Part shown: in pieces, positions 29,401 to 37,472 of the stretch
How positions within the stretch are numbered: position 1 is the stretch's first letter
Layout of the letters: every line of letters starts with the position of its first letter
NCBI RefSeq assembly: GCF_024662015.1
Contig: NZ_CP102480.1
Coordinates: 3,714,501-3,778,500 of the forward strand
DNA from: Nisaea acidiphila
Lineage (GTDB): Bacteria > Pseudomonadota > Alphaproteobacteria > Thalassobaculales > Thalassobaculaceae
DNA length: 64,000 bases
Reading direction: 5' to 3'
Position numbers and translations under genes: made by a program
Notes under the pieces: model-generated
Databases searched by the model: none
Seen by the model: the letters and a program-made list of their open reading frames with translations, nothing else
Told to the model about the DNA's origin: nothing

Positions 29401-29621
29401 CTGCGCAACTCTGTTTCCATCGGCTTGAGCAGCAGCCGCTCCGCATCTTCCGGTGAGATCCCGTCGTGATGCAGCGAGACGTAGATGATCGGGATGTTGA
29501 CGTCCGGGTCGGCTTCTTTCGGGATGGTCACATAGGCGACCGATCCCGAGATCAGAATCAGCAGCAGCACCATCAGGGTGGTGCGGCTGCGGTGCAGGGC
29601 GGCGTCGATCAGAGCATGCAT
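26427..29621 (-). CDS. RND-family efflux transporter, inner-membrane permease
   Basis: Proton-driven efflux pump subunit of 1064 residues with the RND layout: a first membrane helix (about 13-33), a large periplasmic loop, TM2-6, a second periplasmic loop, and TM8-12. In TM4 the motif is LAVGMLVDGAIVVTEF, so of the two Asp residues used by AcrB for proton relay only the first (Asp398) is present and the second is Gly. In TM10 the AcrB lysine position reads Asn (VVNNNIVLIDT). The adaptor gene lies 10 bases upstream. No outer-membrane channel gene is nearby, so it probably uses a shared TolC. A PadR gene heads the operon. Confidence 0.95.
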   Translation of the reverse strand: MHALIDAALHRSRTTLMVLLLILISGSVAYVTIPKEADPDVNIPIIYVSLHHDGISPEDAERLLLKPMETELRSIEGVKEMRATAYEGGANVTLEFTAGFDADQALTDVREKVDIAKPELPEDADEPTVHEVNVSLFPILVVTLSGELPERTMLHLARNLRDEIEGISTVLEAKLRGEREELVEIVIDPLRLDSYNIDAAAVLEIVARSNQLVAAGTLDTGNGRFPIKVPGLYESLGDILDQPIKTNGDAVVRVRDIAHVERGFKDRESHARLDGKPAIGIEVTKRIGENVIETVENVRKIVAETQKAWPEGVTVTFSQDKSGQIRTMLTDLRNNVLSAILLVMIVIVGALGYRSAGLVGVAIPGSFLLGILTLSSLGLTVNIVVLFSLILAVGMLVDGAIVVTEFADRKMSEGLDRRSAYAAAAKRMAWPIIASTATTLAAFLPLLFWPGVVGEFMKFLPITLIATLSASLLMALIFVPALGAIIGKAGAQSDESREALAAMEDGDLGKVKGFTGGYLRVLRAALRHPGKVLAGAALLLVGVQWYYATHGNGVEFFPDVEPDNAMIHVHARGNMSTAEKARLVFQIEKEVLEVGGFKSVYTYVGDKEGGSGGGQDVAEDVIGTIQVEFDDWGNRQPADDILADISERARAYPGVIVEPAKEQGGPPTGKPVQVQLRSHYPDRLTEAAAMVREQFDRMEGLLNIEDDRHIPGIEWQIAVDRAQAAKFGADVALIGSYVQLVTRGLKISDYRPNDSDEEIDIVVRYPRPFRRLDQFLAIRMKTDMGLVPLRNFVSWGAQDKVGTIKRSDARQVMAVKADVLPGVLADDKVQELTEWLGTVELPDGVTYKFKGEDEEQKAAQAFLGKAFGVALFIMAIVLVTQFNSFYSAFLILSAVIMSTIGVMIGLMVTGQPFGIVMSGIGVIALAGIVVNNNIVLIDTFDALKTTTADATEAILRTGAQRLRPVMLTTITTMLGLLPMVFQTNIDLFTREISVGAPSTQWWVGLSSAIVFGMGFATVLTLIVTPSALQVRANFQSWRAARRARKAGMEPDHPYSGDGIANAVE

Positions 29622-29631
29622 GGCGGGCGCC

Positions 29632-30741
29632 TCAGCTGGCCTTGGCTTCGGGGGTGCCGACGATGGCTTCCGGGACCGCGCGGACCTTTTCGCCGTCGGA
29701 AACGAATTCCTGACCGACGGAGATCAGTTTCACCCGGTCGGGAAGGCCGGTCACGTAGGCCCAGTCGGCATCGCTGTCGACGACGGTGACGGTGCGGAAC
29801 CGGACAATGCCGCCCTCACCGACGATCATCACGCCCAGCTGGCCGTCGTCGTTCAGGGTGAAGATCCCAGCCGAGAGCTTGTGTGCGAGGATTTCCGGGA
29901 GCGGCAGGACCATGCCCGCCGTGATGCCCTGTTCGATCTGCATCCCGGGGTTGGGAACCTCGAGTTCGACCTTGAAGGTCCGGGTCTGCGGATCGGCCGC
30001 GGCGGTGATGTAGCGGATCGTGCCGGTAAGCTGGGTACCGTCGAGCAATCGCGCGGCGCCGGGCCGCCCGACCGCGAGCTTGACACGTTCCTGCTCGGAG
30101 ACCTGCGCCACCACGAGGATGGGGTCGAGATCGTAGAGCGTCGCGACCGGATCGCCACTCTGCACGACATCGCCGAGCTCCACCTGGATATCGTCGAGAA
30201 TGGCGTCGAACGGGGCCTTGATCGCGAGCCGGCGGATCTCCTCCTCGATCTCGGCGAGATCGGCCTTGGCCTCCTGCAAGTCGGCATAGGTCGCGGCCCG
30301 CTGGGTCTTCGCCTGGAAGCCTTTGTTCGCGAGCTTGTCAGCAGCCGTAAACTCGGTTTCCCGCTGTTCAATCCTGGCCTTCGCCATCTGCCGCTTGGCT
30401 TCGCGATCCTCCGGGTCAAACCGGATGATCGTCTCGCCGCCGGTGACCGGGGCGCCTTCGGTCGCGCCGATCTTCACGACCTTGCCGAGGATCTGGGCCT
30501 TCAGCTCGATGTGCCGCGAGGCGGCGGTGCGGCCGGCGACGACGACGGCGGAGCGATACGGCTCGGACACGCTCTCGCGGATCCGGACGGAGGTCAGTTC
30601 CGGAGCCTTTGCTTCGGATCCGGCCGTGGCCGTTGCCTCGCTGTCCGTTCGGGCGCCGTTGGCAAATTGTCCGGAGACGATCCAGCCGGTGGCACCGATG
30701 GCGATGATCGCGGCGAGCAGGAGGGAGCGGTTCAGTCTCAT
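29632..30741 (-). CDS. RND efflux periplasmic adaptor (membrane fusion protein)
   Basis: Adaptor of 369 residues linking the inner-membrane RND pump to an outer-membrane channel. It has an N-terminal membrane anchor (about 7-25), a lipoyl-like half (AQILGKVVKIGATEGAPVTG), a long alpha-helical hairpin (about 115-175, FDPEDREAKRQMAKARIEQR and beyond), the second lipoyl half (APFDAILDDIQVELGDVVQS), and C-terminal beta-barrel segments. It lies between padR and the pump gene, all on the minus strand with short gaps, so the three form one operon. Confidence 0.94.
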   Translation of the reverse strand: MRLNRSLLLAAIIAIGATGWIVSGQFANGARTDSEATATAGSEAKAPELTSVRIRESVSEPYRSAVVVAGRTAASRHIELKAQILGKVVKIGATEGAPVTGGETIIRFDPEDREAKRQMAKARIEQRETEFTAADKLANKGFQAKTQRAATYADLQEAKADLAEIEEEIRRLAIKAPFDAILDDIQVELGDVVQSGDPVATLYDLDPILVVAQVSEQERVKLAVGRPGAARLLDGTQLTGTIRYITAAADPQTRTFKVELEVPNPGMQIEQGITAGMVLPLPEILAHKLSAGIFTLNDDGQLGVMIVGEGGIVRFRTVTVVDSDADWAYVTGLPDRVKLISVGQEFVSDGEKVRAVPEAIVGTPEAKAS

Positions 30742-30786
30742 GAGGCCTCGGCAAGCGGTAGAGAGAGGGTCGTGGGGAGGAGAGGG

Positions 30787-31332
30787 TTACTCGGCCGCAT
30801 GGCGCGTCTCCGAGCGAAGCTTTTCAAGCAGCGGGCCGCGGTTCTGCCGCATATAGTCGGCGGCTGCACTGTAAATCGCGCAACCGAGCCCGCGGACGAA
30901 ATCCATGCCCGGCTGACCGGCACAAGTCTCTTCCTTGGCCGTCAGATTGGCGATCTGCGCCTCATATTCCGCGATACGCTTGTCTATGAGGCGGCTGATC
31001 CGCTCCGGATGCTGCAGGCACGCGAAGAAAATCTGGAACAGAAGATCGGAGCGGTACTGATCGTCGCCCGGCGCCGTCTCGCAGGCGCGCAGCAACGCGG
31101 CAGAGCCCGCGGAGGTCAGGCTGTAGATTTTCTTGTCCGGGCGGCCGTCCTGAGCTTCCGCCGTCACCGTGACGAGGCCTTCTTCCGCCGCTTTGGTCAG
31201 GGCGGGATAGATCGCGCCGAGCGATGCCTTCTGGAAGTGCGCGAACGGACCCTCCGCAAACTGCTTGCGAATCTCGTAGCCGGTAGCGTCCCGCTGGCTG
31301 AGCACCGCGAGACAGAGCGTTTTGACATCCAT
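30787..31332 (-). CDS. PadR-family transcriptional regulator
   Basis: Winged-helix regulator of 181 residues. The N-terminal PadR domain reads TLCLAVLSQRDATGYEIRK, then ASLGAIYPALTKAAEEGLV, and the wing DGRPDKKIYSLTSAG. The C-terminal helices (about 90-181) form the dimer domain. The ATG at 31332 is chosen because homology starts there and GGAGCG is upstream; the frame extends 13 codons further into the operator. It heads the efflux operon and likely represses it, responding to a pump substrate. Two inverted repeats just upstream are the likely binding sites. Confidence 0.93.
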   Translation of the reverse strand: MDVKTLCLAVLSQRDATGYEIRKQFAEGPFAHFQKASLGAIYPALTKAAEEGLVTVTAEAQDGRPDKKIYSLTSAGSAALLRACETAPGDDQYRSDLLFQIFFACLQHPERISRLIDKRIAEYEAQIANLTAKEETCAGQPGMDFVRGLGCAIYSAAADYMRQNRGPLLEKLRSETRHAAE

Positions 31333-31346
31333 GTATGAGCGCTCCG

Positions 31347-31365
31347 GTATATCGGGCCGATATAC
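31347..31365. promoter_or_regulatory. PadR operator 1
   Basis: Perfect inverted repeat GTATATCGG-G-CCGATATAC, 15 bases upstream of the padR start codon. Placement and symmetry fit autoregulation and control of the efflux operon. Confidence 0.65.
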
Positions 31366-31370
31366 GTTCA

Positions 31371-31389
31371 ATATGCCGGACCGATATAT
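31371..31389. promoter_or_regulatory. PadR operator 2 (imperfect)
   Basis: ATATGCCGG-A-CCGATATAT has the same half-site as the first operator with two mismatches between arms. The two repeats are centred 24 bases apart, so two dimers could bind nearly the same face of the helix. Confidence 0.55.
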
Positions 31390-31488
31390 GGTACTGGACG
31401 GTGTAGTTTAAAGGACAAAATGCGATGTCGTATCCGAATAGGCGTTAAATGCGCTCTGGCGTGGCCGTTCGGTGACAGCCGCGGAGCC

Positions 31489-32178
31489 TCAGAACGCCTC
31501 TTTCCAGGGACGCAATTCGATTTCCCAAGCCCAACTGGAGCGTGGTTGCCGGTGGAATTGCAGGTAGGTCTCGGCAATCGCCTCCGGATCGAGCAGTTTG
31601 TTCTCGCCCGGTGCTTCGCGCGTGTCGCTCTCTGTCCGGATCCCGCCGTCGATGACGAAATGGCCGACATGGATGTTCTGCGGGTGCAGCTCGCGCGCCA
31701 TGGACTGGGCGAGGCCGCGGAGGCCGAACTTGCCCATCGCGAAAGGCGCCGACTGCGGATAGCCCTTCACTCCGGCGGACGCGCCGGTGAAGAGAATCGT
31801 GCCGTGACCGGCCGCAAGCATCCGCTTTGCCGCCTGCTGGGCGACCAGGAAGGCGCCGTGACAAGTGACGGTGGTCGCGGCGAGCACCTCGTCCGGATCG
31901 AGGTCGACGAGCGGACCGCGTGCGCGTTTCGACGGGTTGAAGACGACGAGGTCCGGCGTGCCCATCGTGCCGTCGAGCCACGAGAAGAGGGCGGCGACGC
32001 TGTCTTTGTCGGCTACGTCGCAGGCTTTTGTCTGCGCGCCGGTTTCCGCCGCCAGAGCGCCGAGCTTGTCGGTATTCCGCGCGGCCAGGGCGATCTTCAT
32101 TCCTTCTTTCGCGCAGAGCCGGGCCAGCGAGGCGCTGAGGCCGGCACCCGCGCCGACGATGAGGGCTGTTTCGGCCAT
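31489..32178 (-). CDS. atypical short-chain dehydrogenase/reductase
   Basis: SDR-fold protein of 229 residues with the dinucleotide loop VGAGAGLSASLARLCA and the catalytic-region serine in TGASAGVKGY (Ser134). The usual YxxxK is FAMGK: Phe146 replaces the catalytic tyrosine, while Lys150 is kept. I know a subfamily of SDRs with Phe here, so the change may be ancestral rather than recent damage, but classical hydride transfer chemistry would be altered. It is the last gene of a minus-strand run with a ThDP enzyme (51 bases upstream) and a molybdopterin-binding subunit. Confidence 0.9.
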   Translation of the reverse strand: MAETALIVGAGAGLSASLARLCAKEGMKIALAARNTDKLGALAAETGAQTKACDVADKDSVAALFSWLDGTMGTPDLVVFNPSKRARGPLVDLDPDEVLAATTVTCHGAFLVAQQAAKRMLAAGHGTILFTGASAGVKGYPQSAPFAMGKFGLRGLAQSMARELHPQNIHVGHFVIDGGIRTESDTREAPGENKLLDPEAIAETYLQFHRQPRSSWAWEIELRPWKEAF

Positions 32179-32229
32179 GACTGTTTCCTTCTCAAATTGA
32201 CGTCACCGGCGGAAGCAGCGGAGCCGCCT

Positions 32230-33867
32230 CTAGGGCCGGGAGGGTCCGGGTCGAATCACGGGCCACGGTTCCGGCATCTCTCCGACGGGCACCTCGATCA
32301 GGGTCGGCCGCGCGGCTGCGAAACCTTCCTCGATCCGGGCTCTCAGCTCGGCCGGCGTGGTTGCACGCAACCCTAGCGCACCGCAACTCTCGGCGAGCTT
32401 CACGAAATCGGGATTGGTGAACTGGCTCGCGATCACGCGGTTGTCGTAAAGCTCCTTCTGCATCCGCATGACGTTGCCATAGGCCCCGTCGGCGAACACC
32501 ACGGCGACCACATTGATCCCGTGATGCACGGCGGTGGCGAGTTCCGGCATCGTATACATGAAGCCTCCGTCGCCATTGATCGAAAGCACAGGTTTGTCCG
32601 GATGCGCGACCTGCACGCCCAGCGCGGTGGCATAGCCGTAGCCCAGCGTTCCCTGGTAGCCGGGCGAGACCTGCATCCGCGGTCCGTAGGTCTCGAAACC
32701 GATGCGGCAGGCATAGGCGACCTGTGTAAACTCGTCGACGAGGAAGCCGTCCTCCGGCAGGGCCGCACGCAGGGCGGCGACCCACTCCATCTGCGGTCCG
32801 AGCTTCGCTTTGAACCGGGCAAGGAAGTCGGCTTTCAGAGCCTCCATCTCCTCGGTGCGCGAGGGGCGTTTCCGATTGTAGTGCGGGATCTTGGCGATTA
32901 GCCCGCGAGTCGCCTCCGCGGCGTCCGCGACGATGCCGATTTCCGGTTTTGCAACCCGGGTGAGTTCGGTCGGATCGATATCGACATGGATGACTTTGAG
33001 GCGGTCGTCGGTGCCCCAGGTCATACGCTCGTGCTGCAGCCGGCAGCCGATGGAGATCACCACATCCGCGTCCGCCCAGAGGCGGTTGCCGGCCGGGTGA
33101 TGCAGCGAGAGCGGGTGCCGGTCGTCGAGCACGCCCTTTCCGTTCATGTAGGAGACGACCGGCGCCTGCAGCATCTCAGCAAGTTCACGGATTTCCTCCG
33201 ATGCCTCGTAGGCGCCGCCGCCGACAAAAATCATCGGGTCGGCGGCATTTCCCAGGAGCTCCGCCGCCGCGGCGATCTGATCCGGATCGAGTTCCGGAGT
33301 TGCGGGCCGAGATGTCGCCGCGATCGGGCCGACCGGAGCCGCCTTGTGGAGCTGGTCGAGGGCCATCTCGATGCCGACCGGGCGCGGCCGGCCGCCGCGC
33401 AGTTCCCTGAAGGCCTGATCCATGATCGACGGCACCTCGGACGGATGGTCGATCCTGCGCGACCATTTGGTCAGCCGCTCCATCTGTCCGAGCTGGTCCG
33501 GGATCTCGTGCAGCATGCCGAGCCCGCGCCCGATCGTGTCGCTTGGGATTTGTCCGGTCAGTGCAAGGACCGAGGTATTGCATCCGTAGGCCGTGGAGAG
33601 CGCGGCGAAGGTATTGAGCAGGCCGGGGCCAGGGACAACGGCGTATGTGCCGATCCTGCCGCTCGACTGGGCATAGCCGAACGCCATGTAGGCGGTGCCC
33701 TGTTCATGCCGCGCATTGATGACGCGTAAACTGTTGCGCGCGTCGTAGAAGGCATTGAACAGCCCGTCGAGCTGGATGCCCGGAAGCCCGAAGACCGTAT
33801 CGATCCCGTTCTCCGTGAGGGCGCGCACCAGCGCCGTCCCACCTGTCATCTTGGTGGAGCTCGCCAT
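32230..33867 (-). CDS. thiamine diphosphate-dependent enzyme, acetolactate synthase-like
   Basis: ThDP enzyme of 545 residues with the three-domain layout of acetolactate synthase / benzoylformate decarboxylase relatives. The N-terminal domain holds the catalytic Glu (INARHEQGTAYMAFGYA). The middle domain contains PMIFVGGGAYEASEE. The C-terminal domain has the cofactor motif SINGDGGFMYTMPELATAV ending with Asn in GAYGN. It is probably a decarboxylase, carboligase or oxidase of a 2-oxo acid; the exact reaction is not readable. The ATG at 33867 is chosen for the strong GGGAGGAA upstream. The gene lies between a molybdopterin subunit and an SDR gene. Confidence 0.92.
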   Translation of the reverse strand: MASSTKMTGGTALVRALTENGIDTVFGLPGIQLDGLFNAFYDARNSLRVINARHEQGTAYMAFGYAQSSGRIGTYAVVPGPGLLNTFAALSTAYGCNTSVLALTGQIPSDTIGRGLGMLHEIPDQLGQMERLTKWSRRIDHPSEVPSIMDQAFRELRGGRPRPVGIEMALDQLHKAAPVGPIAATSRPATPELDPDQIAAAAELLGNAADPMIFVGGGAYEASEEIRELAEMLQAPVVSYMNGKGVLDDRHPLSLHHPAGNRLWADADVVISIGCRLQHERMTWGTDDRLKVIHVDIDPTELTRVAKPEIGIVADAAEATRGLIAKIPHYNRKRPSRTEEMEALKADFLARFKAKLGPQMEWVAALRAALPEDGFLVDEFTQVAYACRIGFETYGPRMQVSPGYQGTLGYGYATALGVQVAHPDKPVLSINGDGGFMYTMPELATAVHHGINVVAVVFADGAYGNVMRMQKELYDNRVIASQFTNPDFVKLAESCGALGLRATTPAELRARIEEGFAAARPTLIEVPVGEMPEPWPVIRPGPSRP

Positions 33868-33911
33868 GTTTTCCTCCCTGGTTCTTGGCCGGTCTTGGCG
33901 CCGGCTCTGCT

Positions 33912-36212
33912 TCAGTCGTTGGCGTGGATGGCGCTCCAGATTTTCTCCGGAGTCATCGGTATGTCGATATGTTTGACCCCGTAGGGTGAAAGCGCGTCGA
34001 TCACCGCGTTCATGATCGGTCCCGGACCACCGATGGACGGCACCTCGCCGACGCCCTTCACCCCGAGCAGGCTGTTCGGGGACGGCGTCGCGGCCCACTC
34101 ATGGTCGATGAACGGCACGTCGTCGGCACGCGGGAAGGCGTAGTCCATCAGGGAGCCGGTCAGCAGCTGGCCCGAATCCTCGTCGAACACGCTGCCTTCC
34201 ATCAGTACCTCGCCGATTGCCTGGGCAATGCCGCCGGTGACCTGCCCGAAGGCGAGCGGCTCGTTCACGATGCGGCCGAGATCGTCGAGCCCAACGAAGC
34301 GGTCGACGGCGACGCGGCCGGTTTCGGGATCGACCTCGACCTCGACGACATATGCGCCGTTCGGGAACGTCGTGTGCTTGCCCTCGAAATCCATCTCGCC
34401 GACGCATCCGCCGCGCAGACCCGGCTCCAGCGTTTCTGGCGGAATATCGCCCATACGGGCCATCAGCTCGGGAAACGAGATCGACTTGTCGGTGCCGGCG
34501 ACCTTGAAGCTTCCGGCCTCGTACTCGATGTCCTGGACTGCCGTCTCCATCATGTGGCCGGCGAGCTTCTTGCCGTTCTCCACCATCTCGATGGCGGCCC
34601 GGTGCACCGTGTTGGCAGCGATCGGCATCAGACACGAGCCGCCGGTGCCGCCGCCGACCTGAAGGTTGGCGCTGTCGCCCTGTTCCACGATCACCTGGCC
34701 CGGATCGATGCCGAGCGCTTCGGCCGCGACCTGGGCGAGAGTGGTCTGGTGACCCTGGCCGGAATCCTGGGTGCCCGTGCGCACGCGCACCCGCCCGTCC
34801 TCTGTCAGCTCGACCTTGCTGCGCTCCGCGGTGGAGCCGCCGGTCGCATGGACGTGGATGCCGAAACCGACGCCGCGGCGCTTGCCCGCCGCCTCGCTTG
34901 CTGCGCGCCGCGCCGAGAATGCATCGATATCCGCTTTGGCAAGCGCTTTCCTGAAGATCTCCGGGTAGTCGCCGCCGTCATAATCCTCGCCCATCGGGGT
35001 GTGGAAAGGCAGATCGGCGGGCTGCATCAGGTTCTTCGCCCGGATCTCCTGCCTGTCGAAGCCGAGCTTGTCGCAGGCGAAATCGATGATCCGCTCCAGC
35101 GTGCCCGCGCTCTCCGGCTTACCGGCGCCGCGATAGGCGTCTGTCGGCGTGGCGTTGGTGAAGACCGCTTTCACCCGGTATTCCGCCGCCTCGATCTTGT
35201 AACAGGAGGTAAAGACGCGGACCGCGCCCTTGGTCACGATGGACGGGTTTACCGCGTTTAGAAAGGCGCCCATGTCGGCCAGCGTGTCGATCCGGAAGGC
35301 CGTGATGCGCCCGTCCTTGGTCAGCGCAAGCGTGGCCCGGTCGAGCCGGCCTCGGCCCGGCGCGTCGGCGACGAAGCTCTCGGTGCGCTCGGCGACCCAT
35401 TTGACCGGCCGCCCGATCAGGCGTGCGGCGAGCAGGCAGAGGATCTGTTCCGGGTAGGGCCAGATCTTCACCGCAAAACTGCCGCCGACATCGTTGGTGA
35501 CGACCCGCATCTCGGTCTCTTCGACACCCAGCGCCTCAGCCATCGCGGCCCGCAGCATGACCACGCCCTGGCTCGGCGTGTGCAGCACGTATTTCCCGGT
35601 CGCAGAGTCATACTCGGCAAGGCAGCCGCGCGGCTCGACCGGCGCGATCACGGCGCGCGGGTGCTGCACTGTAAGCTCGACCACATGATCGGCCGCGGCG
35701 ATCGCCGCGTCGACTTCGCTTCCGTTGCCGATGCGCCAGTCCAGGCTGACATTGTTCGGCGCGGCGTCCCAGAGCTGCGGCGCATCCGGCGCGACCGCGC
35801 GGTCGAGATCGGTGACCGGTTCCAGGTCCTCGTAGTCTATATCGACCAGCTCGGCGGCCTCGAGTGCGGCGGCCTTGCTGTCGGCGACGATCATCGCCAC
35901 CGGCTGGCCGGCATACTTCACCTGGCCCTGTGCAAGCGCCGGACGGTCCGGTTCTATCATGGGCGTGCCGTCATGGCTAACCATGGGGGTGCGGGAACGC
36001 ATCGGTCCCACGCCTTCGCGAAGCAGATCCTCGCCTGTCAGCACGGTCAGAACCCCTGGCACCCCCTTGGCGTCATCGGTCGTGACGGATAACAGACGAG
36101 CGTGCGCGAAGGCGGAGCGCACCACGACCGCGTGGCCGACATTCTCAGGCTGCAGGTCGTCAACATAGAGTCCGTGGCCGGTCAGCAACCGGTCATCCTC
36201 GCGTCTCAACAT
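33912..36212 (-). CDS. molybdopterin-binding large subunit, xanthine dehydrogenase / CoxL family (orphan)
   Basis: Large subunit of 766 residues of the molybdenum hydroxylase family. It starts with the typical RREDDRLLTGHGLYVDD. The molybdenum-site loop reads AYRGAGKPE (about 357-365), the form seen in CoxL 'form II' relatives rather than AYXCSFR of true CO dehydrogenase. The catalytic glutamate is present in GVKGVGE (about 714-720). Substrate type could be an aldehyde or N-heterocycle. No FAD or 2Fe-2S subunit gene lies nearby, so electron transfer must involve distant partners. The start at 36212 is the first ATG with homology and has AGGA upstream. A ThDP enzyme gene follows 44 bases later. 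Confidence 0.93.
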   Translation of the reverse strand: MLRREDDRLLTGHGLYVDDLQPENVGHAVVVRSAFAHARLLSVTTDDAKGVPGVLTVLTGEDLLREGVGPMRSRTPMVSHDGTPMIEPDRPALAQGQVKYAGQPVAMIVADSKAAALEAAELVDIDYEDLEPVTDLDRAVAPDAPQLWDAAPNNVSLDWRIGNGSEVDAAIAAADHVVELTVQHPRAVIAPVEPRGCLAEYDSATGKYVLHTPSQGVVMLRAAMAEALGVEETEMRVVTNDVGGSFAVKIWPYPEQILCLLAARLIGRPVKWVAERTESFVADAPGRGRLDRATLALTKDGRITAFRIDTLADMGAFLNAVNPSIVTKGAVRVFTSCYKIEAAEYRVKAVFTNATPTDAYRGAGKPESAGTLERIIDFACDKLGFDRQEIRAKNLMQPADLPFHTPMGEDYDGGDYPEIFRKALAKADIDAFSARRAASEAAGKRRGVGFGIHVHATGGSTAERSKVELTEDGRVRVRTGTQDSGQGHQTTLAQVAAEALGIDPGQVIVEQGDSANLQVGGGTGGSCLMPIAANTVHRAAIEMVENGKKLAGHMMETAVQDIEYEAGSFKVAGTDKSISFPELMARMGDIPPETLEPGLRGGCVGEMDFEGKHTTFPNGAYVVEVEVDPETGRVAVDRFVGLDDLGRIVNEPLAFGQVTGGIAQAIGEVLMEGSVFDEDSGQLLTGSLMDYAFPRADDVPFIDHEWAATPSPNSLLGVKGVGEVPSIGGPGPIMNAVIDALSPYGVKHIDIPMTPEKIWSAIHAND

Positions 36213-36345
36213 GTATCCTGATCTCGATGGAATAGTGGCTGGACTGCTTCCTTTGTCGCACGCAAATATAGGGGTGATCCAGTCCTTCCTGAGATTGGAG
36301 TGGTTCGGTTGGGGTGTCAGACGCGTGGCGGATATGGGTTGAAGG

Positions 36346-37101
36346 ATGAGCGGTTCAGGCGCCGGTTCCACGGTTCTCGATTCCCTGCGGGCCGATTTCG
36401 ACAAGGCCATGGCGCAGCCGACGACGTTGCAGAGGTACCGTGCCCTGCAATCCGTGGTCGCGGGCTGCGAAAAGCTGCATAAGAAAGTCACGCGGAACTT
36501 GAAGGAGAACCAGAAGGACGAGACCTATCTCGAGGCGGAGAAGCGCTACATCACCAAGCATGAGACCAAGCTGGACGCGCTCGCGCAGGGATTGTTCCGG
36601 TGTTACGAAAGCCCGGGCAAGGCCCGCGAGACGCTGGATCGTCTTTGCGGAGACTACGATACCAACTACGCCCTTGAAGTGGTCCGGCTCGGTATCCGGC
36701 GGCTTGCCAAGCCGGTCGGTCTCGACATCCTTGGAATCAAGAGCGAAGGCCGCCGGGTGGCCGAGGAATACTTCGAGAGCACCTTGCTGCCGTCTCTGGA
36801 GAAACTGATTCCCGACCACGGGGACTATATCAAATTGAAGCGCCTCGACGTCGACGAGCGCTACGAAAAGGTGCTGCACGAAATCGAGATGGGCCGCCAG
36901 GCCGTGGCAGCCGTCGAGGCCGGATTGAAAAAGTACCGGAAAGAACTCGAAACGGCGGCGAAGGCGCTCACCGAGGAGGAAGTCGGCGAGCTGTCCACCG
37001 AGGAACTCGCGGAACGGCTGATGATCCTGCCGCCGAAAATGCGTGAAGCAATTCTCGATGCAAAGCGCGAGGCAATGAAGAAGCCGCGCGACTCACTCTA
37101 G
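36346..37101 (+). CDS. helical protein of unknown function, 251 aa
   Basis: I do not recognise this family. The protein is charged and strongly helical, with few hydrophobic stretches, no signal peptide and no membrane segment. The last third (about 185-251) looks like a coiled coil: EAGLKKYRKELETAAKALTE. A middle segment reads LEVVRLGIRRLAKPVGLDIL. It is divergent from the molybdopterin subunit gene and converges on the AtuA pair with almost no gap at its end. The ATG at 36346 has AAGG very close, so the start could be slightly off. Confidence 0.75.
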   Translation: MSGSGAGSTVLDSLRADFDKAMAQPTTLQRYRALQSVVAGCEKLHKKVTRNLKENQKDETYLEAEKRYITKHETKLDALAQGLFRCYESPGKARETLDRLCGDYDTNYALEVVRLGIRRLAKPVGLDILGIKSEGRRVAEEYFESTLLPSLEKLIPDHGDYIKLKRLDVDERYEKVLHEIEMGRQAVAAVEAGLKKYRKELETAAKALTEEEVGELSTEELAERLMILPPKMREAILDAKREAMKKPRDSL

Positions 37102-37472
37102 CCGCGGCGGCCGTCCGTAAACTCCGCGACCCGTTCTAGCGGCACCTCCACCGGTATGGCGAGCAGCATGAAAGACAGTGTCTTGCCGTGCAGGTCGAGA
37201 TTGAGCGTGCTGTTCACGCCGCCCTCGAGCGCATCGTCGATCACGAAATTCAGCGCCGGCAGGTTCGGTAGTTCGTAGCGTTTTACGGCGCTTGCGCCCT
37301 TGTGGGCGAACAGCTCCAGGACCTTCGCTTCCGTGACCTGCTCCAGCAGGAGCGGGTAGGCTTCCGCGCAATAGGGGATGACACTGATGTTCGAGCGATT
37401 GCCTTTGTCGCCGCTGCGCCCGTGCGCAATGTCGTGCAGCTTCAGGCGGACGGTGTCGAGCACGATGGTCAT
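37098..37472 (-). CDS. AtuA-like C-terminal (ferredoxin-fold) domain protein
   Basis: Protein of 124 residues matching the domain that forms the C-terminus of longer AtuA proteins. The conserved start is RLKLHDIAHGRSGDKGNRSN, and the middle has FVIDDALEGGVNSTLNLDLHGKT. It overlaps the upstream AtuA gene by four bases (ATGA), so translation is coupled, and here the two domains are separate genes rather than one. The biochemical role is unknown; AtuA is needed for acyclic terpene use in Pseudomonas. Confidence 0.85.
   Translation of the reverse strand: MTIVLDTVRLKLHDIAHGRSGDKGNRSNISVIPYCAEAYPLLLEQVTEAKVLELFAHKGASAVKRYELPNLPALNFVIDDALEGGVNSTLNLDLHGKTLSFMLLAIPVEVPLERVAEFTDGRRG

Noticed and set aside
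26622-29456. Open frame of 944 codons on the plus strand, antisense to the RND pump gene
   Set aside because: Composition is that of a GC-rich shadow (Asp/Gly/His/Arg-rich), and the minus strand encodes a clear RND permease.
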